Origin: Tubulanus polymorphus
Lineage: Eukaryota > Nemertea > Palaeonemertea > Tubulaniformes > Tubulanidae
Direction of reading: 5' to 3'
Assembly: GCF_964204645.1 (NCBI RefSeq)
Contig: NC_134033.1
Span: 9,522,231-9,582,230, forward strand
Length of the DNA stretch: 60,000 nt
Made by a program: the position numbers and the translations under genes
The notes under the pieces: generated by a model
Told to the model about the DNA's origin: nothing
The model's database searches: none
What the model saw: the letters and a program-made list of their open reading frames with translations, nothing else
In this document: one piece after another, positions 45,074 through 55,314 of the stretch
Numbering within the stretch: position 1 is the first letter of the stretch
Layout of the letters: each line of letters starts with the position of its first letter

Positions 45074-45381
45074 TTATATTAGAGAAAAAAGCGAAAAAAA
45101 TATAAGTATTATAAAATGATACCAGTATCTCTTTAGATTAATACTAGCTTAGTTAAAGGTAAAGAATTTTAGTATTAGTTATTGTTTTTTTAGTATTTTT
45201 TATTTGTGATATAAAGTATTCTCTTTTGGAAAGAATTGTAAAAGAAAATATCAAAAATTAAAATAGAAATAATGGCTAGTTGAAGTTATTGTTTTTTTAA
45301 TATATTTTATTTGAATTCTATTTGATATCTCACTACTTTTGTTTATCTATTAGGAGCAGTAATTATAACTGTCCAGATAAG
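45074..45381. other. Intergenic stretch between HNH gene and next minus-strand gene
   Basis: AT-rich non-coding DNA. It contains a direct repeat of GTTATTGTTTTTTTAGTAT and GTTATTGTTTTTTTAATAT about 110 bases apart (about 45178 and 45290), possibly two versions of a T-run element. No gene is seen. Confidence 0.5.
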
Positions 45382-46000
45382 TCATTTCGGATCCTTGATA
45401 TCAAATTCCTCAACGTATTGTTCATTATTTGGATCATTGTTCCATTGATCAATAAATTTCTTTGCCTTTGTTAACTGTTCTAAATATAACTGTAAATCTA
45501 GTTTATTAGATTTGATTTGATTTTCTTTCTTTTCTAAAGGCCTTAAATTTTTCCAACCCCAAATAAGTTTTTTATTGTATTCATCATTCATGTTAAATTT
45601 AGATATTGGTAACACGTGATCAATATGGTAATAATCCCCGTAATTATCTATATTCATTTTATCATCGAATTGAAATATAATCCATGATTTGAGAAATTCA
45701 TTTGAACAACCCAATAGATTAGATAATGTTTCTGAATGTGTTTCTTTGTTGAATAATTGTGTTAATCTAGATCTTAAGCATTGTTTCAATCTAAAATTAA
45801 GATCTGTTTGATATCTTTCTCTCATATATTCTGCCATATAATAATTAAAATGTTCTATATTATCTTCTCGGTATTGTTTGGTATATAGTTTAAAACAAGT
45901 TTTACAGCAATATTGAAAACCATCTTTGCTAATCTTACGCTTACTAAATTCTGTTAAAGCTAATTTATCTAATTCACATTTAGAACACTTCTTCCCAAGT
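45382..46000 (-). pseudogene. HNH endonuclease with N-terminal zinc ribbon, 5' truncated
   Basis: On the minus strand the frame enters near 46000 with KKCSKCELDKLALTEFSKRK and YCCKTC, a four-cysteine zinc ribbon. The HNH core is YYHIDHVLPISKFN ... WGWKNLRPLEKKENQIKSNK, ending at 45382. This ribbon-plus-HNH layout is familiar from phage and large-virus homing-type endonucleases. The start codon is missing because Polinton sequence stops near 46003. A shorter product could start at Met 45837. It is an unusual cargo for a Polinton and could nick or cleave DNA during replication or act as a selfish passenger. Confidence 0.8.
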
Positions 46001-46004
46001 AGCG

Positions 46005-46265
46005 CTGTGATGTCAGAATGACATCATAATTACGTCATACCTTGATGTCAGGATGGCATCATATCATGATGTCAAATTGATATCAGAGTTGCTCATAGGA
46101 ATGATGTCATATTAATGTCATATCATGATGTTATTCTGACGTCTTTTTGATCCAAAATGATGTCAATATGACATTGATTTTGATGATCAGAAATACGTCA
46201 TTTTGATGTCCCTTTTTAAATCATTTAATTGATGAAAATATGACATCATTCCGACGTTCCATTTG
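46005..46265. repeat. Cluster of TGATGTCA/TGACATCA half-palindromes
   Basis: About 15-20 occurrences of ATGTCA, TGACAT, TGATGTCA or ACGTCA/TGACGT occur on both strands within 260 bases, directly after the truncated end of Polinton copy 1. The motifs resemble CRE/AP-1 sites (TGACGTCA), but the regular recurrence could also be a degenerate short tandem repeat. Confidence 0.6.
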
Positions 46266-47300
46266 CAACCATTGATTTATTGATTCCACTTATCCAAACA
46301 AAATCCTTAAAAGGTGTGAATCCTCAGTAATTGAGCCCACTCATTAAAAACTACTGAAAAGAATCTTATGGTGAATTAAGGTAAATCGTAGGCTTAATAG
46401 CACATTTTATTTTTTTTTACAAAAAATTAAGGCGATGGAATAAGAAATAATCCCGTCATCAAAAAGTGAACATATTCGTGTACATGGATTCTACAGTTAT
46501 AGAATTATTGCTGATTTTTCGATACTTAGCCATTTACATTTCGATACAGCTTACAGCTTTACAGTTACAGTTATTTTAAAATGAATATCTCTTTAGATTA
46601 TACATACGTTACAAGGTTAAAAATTGTTGTACTAACCTCTACTCTTTTCAAAGTATCTAAAAAAATAACAAATTTTTTATTCACTTAAATCTAAACCCTG
46701 CTCTCTTGTAAGCTACGTCTTCAATTTCATAAACTGTACATAAATATATTGACTCAGTTTATACATAATATTTTATTCACAACATTATTTTTTAAAGACT
46801 TTACTACATATTTGCTCCTTCATCAGTCAAATTATGCGAGAAATTCCACATTCCGAACAAAAATTGATTAGTCCTATTATCAGAATTACTTTGGTATATT
46901 AATCAAACTCCCAAGTTACTTATGCCCAAAAAGGAGATGACATTTATGGATTTCAATTCTACTGTTAACTCCACGTATCTTGAATCAAAGAACTCGGAAA
47001 ACCGAATTAGTCGGACTAATTTACAATACTTTCAGAAGCAATACATGTACAAATATTAATTCAACATTTACGGTTACTTGGCATATTCGTCTGACAAAAA
47101 AATGGCGGTCCTGAAAGATTTGATTTAAAGCGTAGTCTACTAACCTGACGTTAATTAGATATGAAAATGACAAATGTTCTACGGGTTAAATCGAAGAAAC
47201 ATCCTCATTGGTCCGATCAAATGATCATTATAACTGGTTGAAATTCATAGAATACAACTGTAGATAAAAGAAAACCTTTCAACTACATACACATCGAGAA
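46266..47300. other. Host intergenic DNA, no gene seen
   Basis: AT-rich DNA between the truncated Polinton and the tandem repeat near the host gene. No open frame or repeat family was recognised. Confidence 0.45.
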
Positions 47301-47302
47301 TA

Positions 47303-47580
47303 CTAGCTTAGTTTTCAAGAAAACGTCAACATTTAAAACAGATCCTGAAACCTCAAGCAGAATTAAACTAAAAAGTAGTCTCTTTTGATATCTAGCTAGT
47401 TTTCAAGAAAACGTCGACATTCAAAACAGATTTTGAAACGGATTTAAGCAGAATTAAACAAAAATGTAGTCTCTTTTGAAATTTGCTAGCTAGTTTTCAA
47501 GCGAAACGTCAACATTTAAAACAGATCTTGAAACAGTTTTAAATAGAATTAAACAAAAATGCAGTCTCTTTTGAAATTGT
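47303..47580. repeat. About 93-bp tandem repeat, three units
   Basis: CTAGCTAGTTTTCAAG, AACGTCAACATTTAAAACAG and GTAGTCTCTTTTGAAAT recur in the same order three times, starting at about 47303, 47388 and 47482. It lies about 400 bases downstream of the host gene's stop codon. Confidence 0.8.
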
Positions 47581-47972
47581 TGGTAGAGAGTTTAAAAAAT
47601 CATAAACTCATAAAGGCAAAACACCACATAAGATTTCATTTTTAAATAAGTATATAGGTTGATTAATAACAGATGTTTTCTGGAACATTTTTTCCCTTGT
47701 CAGATTAGAATGCGGCTGAATTCATACTAATACATGTATTCAGATTATGTACATGACTATTGATTACCTCAAGTTGAGTTTATTTATAAAATTACCGAAT
47801 AGAATTTGATTTAAACACTGAGTTAGAATTATCTAAAGACGTTAAGCATGAACTATGAGCCGTGTTAATGTTCCAGAAATGTTTCGTGATGAATAAATTT
47901 ATGAAATTTAATCATTTGAAAATGAGCTCTTTCGTGGTGTTTTCTCTCTTATATGTAACATACTAAATCTAA

Positions 47973-48767
47973 TTATTGATGTCGATCTCCTGCAGTGCGT
48001 TGTTTCTTTTGGCGCTCGCCTTTACGCGGTCTGGGGCGTATCTCAGCCAGTCCTTCATTGATATCGATCCTGGTGTGCTGGTTTCCACCGCGCTGTACTG
48101 TATCTGAATCGAAAGAAATTTTGTTCATACATCTGTTCAATAAAATATATGAATAAAAGAATCGGGAAAAACAGAACTACATACCTATAATGACCTTGGA
48201 AAGCCTTGTCGAGTTAAAGGCTGTTTTCGGAGCTTTCCCCAGCCAGTTGAATTCTGCTGCTAGTTTGTTGGAAAGCAGGGTCTTCATAATTGACTTTGTG
48301 GAATCTTTAGTCGTTTGCGCAGAATACAAACTAAGGTACCCTATCTAGAACATAAAAAGATTGGTTTACACATAGGTTTATTTCTTCATTTCTAAGCAGC
48401 TCCAACGTTAATACAGAACCTTGAATTTTATGATAATAATCACTTACCAGCCCTTCTCTGATAACCTGGTCGCCAAGTCTCCCCTCAAGCCTATCGAATT
48501 GCGTTTTCTCATCAAGAGGTAGATCTATGTCGTCCGGTAATTTGGCTACTTCCGTTCGGTCCTGTTTTGTCAGCCTAGCGAGTGCCTTACTTTGGCGCTT
48601 TTGTTCTGATTTTACTTCGACCAAAAGCTCCAAAATTTTATCAAGTTTCCTTTCTAAAAGAAATAAGTATTTGTAAAAATGTAATGGATTTGATCGGAGT
48701 TTGATCAGTCAAATGAGAAATTATCTGCATACTTACCAACTGATACAGAACTTGTACTGGTATCAAC
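47973..48767 (-). CDS. Host DUF4806-type gene, four 3' exons; 5' part cut by Polinton copy 2
   Basis: Exons on the minus strand are 48767-48737 (partial), 48653-48448, 48344-48185 and 48103-47973 (stop TAA). Every junction has a GT donor (GTAAGT, GTAAGT, GTATGT) and a pyrimidine-rich AG acceptor, and the phases agree (1, 0, 1). The second exon encodes a charged helix (LDKILELLVEVKSEQKRQSK) and an acidic PDDIDLPLDEKTQFDRLEGR. The third has DSTKSIMKTLLSNKLAAEFN then WLGKAPKTAF and LSKVII, the DUF4806 signature 'T-RIL--L-TNELA--YNW-GK-GK-AF--L---I'. The last exon is basic (RPRPRKGERQKKQRTAGDRH). The partial exon is interrupted exactly where the Polinton terminal palindrome starts. DUF4806 proteins often accompany transposon-derived DNA-binding domains, but function is unknown. 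Confidence 0.8.
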
Positions 48768-49034
48768 AGTAATAGGGATAATAGGCTTTCAGGCCAAAGG
48801 TCGAACGGTCGAGCTCGTAAAAAATGAAAAACATAAAAATAATAACAATTTCTACTTGAATTACTCGCGAAACTCATAAAAATGAAAAATAAATTCTCAC
48901 ACGCTCGAATTTATTTTTCATTTTTATGAGTTTCACTCCTAATTCAAGTAGAAATTGTAATTATTTTTATGTTTTTCATTTTTACTCACCCGCCCGTTCA
49001 ACCTTTAGCCTGAAAGCCTATTATCCCTATTACT
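48768..49034. repeat. Imperfect terminal palindrome of Polinton copy 2
   Basis: The left arm is 48768-48896 (starting AGTAATAGGGATAATAGGCT), the apex is TCACACGCTC (48897-48906) and the right arm is 48907-49034 (ending CCTATTATCCCTATTACT). Arm-specific differences, GGTCGAGCTCG on the left against CTCACCCGCCC on the right, match those in copy 1. The inner 80-odd bases around the apex are absent from copy 1, so the palindromes differ in length at the tip. Confidence 0.87.
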
Positions 49035-49116
49035 CTTAAAATATTCATATATATATGAATAACATTTAAATCATTGAACTTCTAAAATCAATTTTAATAA
49101 AAAATATAGTATTAAA

Positions 49117-52100
49117 ATGGAAGCAAATAAGTACTACTGCCCAACATGTAATATCGATATAGACAAGTCTCAAAAAGCAAGACACAATAAAACTAGAACA
49201 CATTTAGAGAATAAATTGAAACTAGAATATAAGGATGATATATTAGAAACTAAATTAGAAGAATTAAAGAATGAAAAAGAAACATACAAATGTGATACAT
49301 GTAATCAATTATTCAGTGATAAAAGATATTATAAAGAACATTTAAAATCTATAAGTCATATTAGAAATAAGAATAATGATATTTTAGGTGAAGATTATTT
49401 TGATAATGATAACGATAAGAAACAGAAGACAATTAAAAGAATAAAAAATAAATTAAACAATAAAAGACCATACATGGAAGATGTAAGAAATTATATTAAT
49501 TCATTAGATAATAAAAAATATATAGAGATAACCGAAGCATTTAAAAGTGATATTGGTCCAGCAGCTATCGAGTTTAAATTTCATAAAGGAAAAACATTAG
49601 AAGAAAATAAAAAACATTTAGAAAATATGAAAGAAATAATAAAAATAATTACAGATGTTGAATATCCTAAAATTAGTATATCAGTTAAAGTAAAGTTTAT
49701 AAAATCTGAAGATAAACCAATATATAATATAAATTCTCATTCACAACATATTATATCTAAACAACATATAGATGATAAATTAAATAAATGTTATAATGAA
49801 ATAAAAACTAAAATAGAAGAGAAATATTTTGAAGGATCTGGTTTAATATTTGATGAAATAATATTTATAACTTTACATGTTTATAACACAAAATATAATA
49901 AGTTAACTAAATCAAAACCAATTGATGAAAATAATTTATCATATTATAAAGATGATAGTATAAATGGAACAAGTTATATTAAATTACCATTTAAAACTAA
50001 TGGTGTAATAAATATACAAAATGAAGATGATAAATGTTTTCTATGGGCTATAATAAGTTGTTTACATCCAGTTGAAGATTATAATAAACATACTTATAGA
50101 TTAACTCATTATAAACAATTTGAAAATAATTATAAGATAGATAAGTATCCTGTTAGAATTAAAAATATTCCAAAAATAGAAAGAGATAATAATCTTAAAA
50201 TAAATGTATTTGATTTAATTAAATTACCAAATACAAAAGGAAATAATATTAAACATTATACATTAGAACCTTTATACCTATCAAAAGATAATGATTCAAA
50301 TAATGTTATAGATATACTATATTATGAGAATCATTATATGTGGATTAAACAAATCGATTTATTTTTTAGAACAGAAAGTGATCACCATAATAAAATATAT
50401 CTATGTAGAAAATGTTTACATAGATTCAGTAATGAAAGTACATTATTAAATCATAAACAACTATGTGATAATCATGATTATTGTAAATTAGTTTTACCAA
50501 ATGAAAAAGATAAAATATTAGAATTCAAAAAATATGATTACAAAAATAAAGTACCATTTGTAATATATGGAGATTTTGAATCATTAAATAAAGAATTAAC
50601 AGATAAAGATAGAAAAGATATATATTATAAAAGAAAGAAATTAAATTCTAATGAAAGTGATTATTCAGAAGAACCACCAAAAACAAATACAATTAAAAAG
50701 ATTGATCAATCAGCTGCAGCTTTCGGGTTATATATAAAATCTGATTATCCAGAACTAATTGAAAGTGAATATTATCATTATAGAAATGAAAATGTTATTA
50801 ATCATTTTTGTGACTTATTAATTGAATATGAAATAAGATTTAGTAAATTATTGAATACAAATAAAGAAATAATTATGACAGAAGAAGATTTGCGTTTGCA
50901 GATAAATGTTATTATTGTGAAAAACTATTTAATTATAAAGATAAAAGAGTAAGAGACCATGATCATTTGAATGGTAAATTTAGAGGCGCTGCACATGAGG
51001 TTTGCAATTTACAAGCCAAAAAAGTAAATTTTGTCCCCATTATATTTCACAATTTATCGGGGTATGACGCGAATTTATTCATTAAGCAACTGTGTCATAA
51101 AATAGAAGAAATTAATAATGAAATAGAAATATTAAATTCAAATAAATCAAAAGATAAAATACCAACTTATAAATTTAGAATGTTAGCTAAAACATCTGAG
51201 AATTATATATCATTCCAATTTGGTTGTCTAAGATTTATAGATTCATATAGATTTTTAAATAGTTCATTAGATAACTTATCAAAATCATTAATTGATGATG
51301 AATTAAAGATATTAAAAGAATATTACCCAAATTATGATGATTTTAAATTAATGAGATATAAAGGTGCAATTCCATATTCTTTCTATAAAAATCATAATGA
51401 TTTTAAAATAACTGAATTATTGAAAGAACAATTCTATGATGAATTAAAAAATGAATATGTTAAAGATGTAGTATATAATAGAACATTGAATATTTGGAAT
51501 CATTTCGAAATTAAAAATCATGGACAATTAGTAGATTTATATTTAAAATCAGATGTATTATTATTAACCGATATATTCGAAAGGTTTAGAGATGTAAACC
51601 TAAAATATTTTAATATTGATCCTTGTCATTGTTATTCATCACCAGGATTAACATGGGATTGTGGATTAAAATTTACAAATATAAAAATGGATTTGTTAAC
51701 AAATATAGATCAATTACTATTATTTGAAAAATCTATAAGAGGAGGTGTTTCAGGTGTATTAGGTGATAGATATTTCAATGTAAATGATAATCCTGGATAT
51801 AAATTATTATACATAGATGCAAATAATCTTTATGGTTGGGCAATGATGGAACCACAACCTTATGGGATGTTTGAAATAACTGAAGTTTTACAAATTGATA
51901 AATTTGATTGGAAGAAAAGAATCCTAGATATTGCAGATGATTCAGATACTGGTTACTTCTTTGTTGTAGATTTAGAATACCCTGAAAATATTAAATTTAA
52001 ATCTAGAAATCTAGCATATTGTCCCGAACATAAAACTGTTAAACATGAAGAATTATCAAATTATCAAAAAAGAATTAAACCCGATAATCATATTCATACA

Positions 52101-53119
52101 GAAAAGTTAATGGTAACTCAAGAAGATAAATATAATTATGTAGTACATTATAGAATGTTGAAGTTCTAAAAAAAGTACATAGATATATTTCATTTAATCA
52201 ATCTAAGTGGTTAGAAAAATATATAGATTTTAATACTACACAGAGAACTGAAGCTAAAACTGATTTTGAGAAGGATTACTTTAAACTAATGAACAATGCG
52301 TTCTATGGAAAAACATGTGAAAACATAAGAAATAGAAATGATATTGAGTTAGTTAGTAATGGTAAAAGAATTAGACATTTGCAATCATATCCGAAATTCA
52401 AAGGTAATAGAATATTCGATGAAAATTTAGCTGCAGTTAAATTAAAAAGAACTTCTATGAAGTTCAATAAACCTATTTATGTTGGAGCTGCAGTTTTAGA
52501 AATTTCAAAGCTATTGATGTATGAATTCTATTATAATGTATTGCAACCCCATTTTGGGGAAAAACATATAGAAATCTTATATCTAGATACAGATTCTTAC
52601 ATATTAAAGATAAAAAGTGATAACATAACAAAAGACTTAAAAATATTAAAACACCATTTTGATTTCAGTAACTATCCAAAAAATCATGAATTGTTTAGCA
52701 ATGATAATAAAAAAGTTCCCGGTAAATTCAAAGATGAATTAGGTGGTGAAGAAATGATAGAGTTCATAGGTATTAGATCTAAAATGTATTCATATAAAAC
52801 TAAAGAACATGAAGCTAAAAAGTTAAAAGGAATAACCAAAAATGTAGTAGAAAAGAATATTCATTTTAAAGATTACATCAATTGTATATTTAATGAAGAA
52901 GTTAGAAAACATAAAATGAAATGTTTAAGATCTGAAGATCATGAAATGTATATTGAAGAGATAGAGAAGATAAGTCTAAACCCATTTGATGATAAAAGAT
53001 ATATTTTAGATGATGGAATCCACACAGTCGCCTATGGTTGCAATTTAGATGAATATATAAAATTCAAAAGAGAAGAAACAAAAGAAAATGAGATTATGAA
53101 AAGGATTCTAACGTGTTAA
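49117..53119 (+). pseudogene. PolB: Polinton protein-primed DNA polymerase B (copy 2), two deletions
   Basis: Starts at ATG 49117 (MEANKYYCPTCNIDIDKSQK) and has the three zinc fingers. Exonuclease motif YGDFES is at 50566-50583, then HNLSGYDANLF and YLKSDVLLL. Motif A DANNLYG is at about 51816, motif B MNNAFYGKT at about 52289 and motif C YLDTDSY at about 52579. Two small deletions, about 10 bases near 50890 and about 22 bases near 52155, shift the frame. Otherwise it is open, and all catalytic residues are present. The lesions are absent from copy 1, whose own breaks are absent here. The leader ATAGTATTAAAATG lacks the T-run of later genes. Confidence 0.93.
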
Positions 53120-53147
53120 TAAATTTCAATAAAAATTTGTATAATAA

Positions 53148-53489
53148 ATGGAGAGTAAACAAGTACACAGTGAATTCTTAGATAGAATTAAAGATACCAC
53201 AAATGTAAAATCTGTAGATTATAAATTCAAAAAACTAACTGAGTTAACAATTCACAAGAAATATTTAATTACAAATATTGTTACAGTTACTAACAAATAT
53301 GGAGATAAATTAGTTATACACTTAGAATATGAAGGATTAAAAGGAAATACACATAAATTCAGAACTTATTTACCAGATAGATTTCATAGATTATCAAGTG
53401 AAGATCTAGAAGAATTATGTTCTGGAGATTTCTATTTCGTATACAAAGGTAAGAATGAAAAAGGGCACCACGATATTGATTTTGAATGA
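53148..53489 (+). CDS. Small conserved Polinton protein downstream of PolB (113 aa)
   Basis: Open from ATG 53148. Same protein as at 25807 with a short N-terminal deletion and few substitutions (core KKYLITNIVTVTNKYGDKLV; YLPDRFHRLSSEDLEELCSG; FVYKGK). A beta-rich, OB-like fold is inferred from the strand pattern only. It sits between the polymerase and the candidate penton gene in both copies. The leader is TTTGTATAATAAATG without a T-run. Confidence 0.8.
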   Translation: MESKQVHSEFLDRIKDTTNVKSVDYKFKKLTELTIHKKYLITNIVTVTNKYGDKLVIHLEYEGLKGNTHKFRTYLPDRFHRLSSEDLEELCSGDFYFVYKGKNEKGHHDIDFE

Positions 53490-53504
53490 AAATATGTAAA
53501 ATAA

Positions 53505-54264
53505 ATGGCGGAATTAAAAGAATACAGAATATTTGTTGATTCTAGAAAACTTACAAATTATAAATCTCATAATTTATTAGTACAATTAGATAGAGAATTC
53601 AAGAATTGTGTAGATTTAAAATTAGTAAATATAAGTTTATGTAATTCTTTTTATAATATATCGAATAAAACTATTGAACATAATACTTTTTTAATTCATA
53701 TTAGAAATATAAATAAATGGTTTCATCTATTTCTAAGACCAGGATTATATAATTTAGAAACATTATCTCAAGAAATTAATCGTAGAGCACGGTTGAAAAT
53801 TAGAAAAGATGATAAATTTTTAATAAGATTTATAAAAAGTGATAGCTCAAATAGAATTAAAATAAAGATATTTGATGAAAGTCAACATGCATTTATGGTA
53901 AAAAAAACCTATAGCTAAATTGCTAGGAATTGAACCAGATGTTGTTACAGTAAACGTAGAAGGTATTTCAAATATAATACCTTTTACACATTTTTATATT
54001 TATTGCAATTTAATTGACCCAACAAAAACATTTGAAGCAACTAAAGATACAACATGTAATTCTAGTATATTAAATATTTTACCATTAAAAAATGTTAAAG
54101 AATTTGGAACGCAAATAAATTATAATTTAACAGAATGTGATTTCAAACCATGCATTCCTCATTTTAATAATTTTAGATTAGAAATTAGAAATCATAATGG
54201 ATACTTAATTGATTTAAATAATTTCCCTGTAATTTATGAATTAGTTATAAGATGTAAAGAGTAA
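53505..54264 (+). pseudogene. Candidate penton-like minor capsid protein (copy 2), one homopolymer frameshift
   Basis: Starts at ATG 53505 (ELKEYRIFVDSRKLTNYKSH). It includes LRPGLYNLETLSQEINRRA in the middle and FYIYCNLIDPTKTFEA, ILNILPLKNVKEFGTQ and FRLEIRNHNGYLIDLNN at the end. A run of eight A residues near 53898 (seven in copy 1) shifts the frame at about 53900-53918; the remainder is open to 54264. The segment order matches Polinton penton-like proteins with a jelly-roll fold. The single homopolymer change could be a sequencing error. Confidence 0.62.
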
Positions 54265-54283
54265 TTTTTTTATTATATAAATG
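54265..54283 (+). promoter_or_regulatory. T-run plus TATATAAATG leader (example, copy 2)
   Basis: TTTTTTT, a short spacer, then TATATAAATG fills the whole gap between stop and start codons. It is the same arrangement as at the corresponding gene of copy 1. Confidence 0.6.
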
Positions 54284-54622
54284 AATATAACTGTTGGACC
54301 GAGTATATGTTTTGGGTTTGATTTTAAACATGGTAAAGAAATGAGAATTAAACTAAATGATGTAATTACTGATATAAAAAGTAAATCATTTAACAATGCA
54401 TCAATGATTGATAAAGAAAAGTATAATATAGAAAAAGTAATTGATTTAATTAAATCACCTTTAGAATATTATGAATTAAATGAAGATGGAATTATTGAAG
54501 ATATCAAAAACATATTATCCAAAATATATGATAATCATAAAAGTAGTAATGAAATAAATGTTGAATTAATCATAAATAAGTTAACTAAATATTTTGATGA
54601 TAGTAATTTTTTTGATAAATAA
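54281..54622 (+). CDS. Uncharacterised Polinton protein, 113 aa
   Basis: Open from ATG 54281, the counterpart of 26947-27282 with only scattered conservative changes. NITVGPSICFGFDFKHGKEM at the N-terminus is unchanged between copies. A helical acidic/lysine-rich body follows (VIDLIKSPLEYYELNEDGII). No known motif or membrane segment. The TAA stop overlaps the leader of the next gene by position (TTGATAAATAAATG). Confidence 0.75.
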   Translation: MNITVGPSICFGFDFKHGKEMRIKLNDVITDIKSKSFNNASMIDKEKYNIEKVIDLIKSPLEYYELNEDGIIEDIKNILSKIYDNHKSSNEINVELIINKLTKYFDDSNFFDK

Positions 54623-54844
54623 ATGAGTGGTAATAAGTGGATAATAACTTGATTATATAATGGCGCATTATTATCAGTTGGAACTGTTGGTTATTCAATG
54701 GTATTAAAAAAAGTATTCAAAATGGGAAGTGTTAATGTTGATAGATTTGATATCAATGATATTCTAAAATTAACATTAGCAGTTACTTTATCTAATTTAA
54801 CTATTGATTATTTAGAAAAACAAAAATATATTCCTCCCATATAA
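54623..54844 (+). pseudogene. Small Polinton membrane protein (copy 2), early stop
   Basis: Counterpart of the 73-aa gene at 27290. Codon 10 is TGA where copy 1 has GGA; the rest of the frame is open (LLSVGTVGYSMVLKKVFKMG; LKLTLAVTLSNLTIDYLEKQ). The single change suggests recent loss, or a tolerated truncation if a downstream ATG is used. Confidence 0.7.
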
Positions 54845-54869
54845 ATGCATAATTTTTTTTGCTAAATAA

Positions 54870-55292
54870 ATGGCTTCTGCAATTATAACTATTATAGGAT
54901 CAGCAATTGTTAACGCTTTAGCATTTACTGGTGGTGGTTATTTATTTAAACATATTGATAAAAATAGTTCATTAGGAGAACAAAGAAGACATAACTTAGC
55001 GTTAGAGAAATACAATAAAGCTGCAGAAGAATATAGAGAAAAGAGACAAAACTATATGGATTACATCAATAAAGAATTATATGATCAGAAGATTTCACAT
55101 AGAGATTTTCAATCAGTTGATGATGCAATGAGTTTATATAACACAGTAACCAATAAAGAAAAATTACATCTATACAAACCTAAATTATCAGATTATTATA
55201 CCCCAAGTAAAGAACAACAGAAATATGAAATAATTTGGATTTTAGGTGGAACTGTTATTGTTATATTTGTAGCGTATAAGTTTACTAATTAG
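54870..55292 (+). CDS. Conserved Polinton coiled-coil/membrane-anchored protein, 140 aa
   Basis: Open from ATG 54870 after a T-run/GCTAAATAAATG leader. Same as 27536-27958: glycine-rich hydrophobic start (IVNALAFTGGGYLFKHIDKN), charged helix (RRHNLALEKYNKAAEEYREK), SDYYTPSKEQ and a C-terminal membrane helix. Intact in both copies, which makes it one of the better-kept genes. Function unknown; the hydrophobic start plus helix could suit a membrane-active or core virion protein. Confidence 0.82.
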   Translation: MASAIITIIGSAIVNALAFTGGGYLFKHIDKNSSLGEQRRHNLALEKYNKAAEEYREKRQNYMDYINKELYDQKISHRDFQSVDDAMSLYNTVTNKEKLHLYKPKLSDYYTPSKEQQKYEIIWILGGTVIVIFVAYKFTN

Positions 55293-55314
55293 TAATTTTT
55301 TTTCTAAATAAATG
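55293..55314 (+). promoter_or_regulatory. T-run plus TAAATAAATG leader (example, copy 2)
   Basis: After the TAG stop come AA, eight T residues, C, and TAAATAAATG. This is the tightest example of the leader motif and fits a T-rich tract placed a few bases upstream of a TAAAT-type initiator. Confidence 0.6.

Larger units (their letters stand above)
21392..46003 (+). mobile_element. Polinton/Maverick copy 1, decayed, right-truncated, with nested insertions
   Basis: The element holds a family-B DNA polymerase, small membrane proteins, a Polinton-conserved protein, major capsid protein and zinc-finger protein on the plus strand. The packaging ATPase, retroviral-like integrase, small membrane proteins and an HNH endonuclease lie on the minus strand. 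Most plus-strand genes are broken. A composite insert (about 28650-36333) splits the conserved protein gene and a 1.1-kb insert (43533-44611) splits a minus-strand gene. The right end stops abruptly inside the HNH gene near 46003 with no terminal repeat, so the element is truncated there. The total minus inserts is about 16 kb, consistent with Polinton size. Confidence 0.93.
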
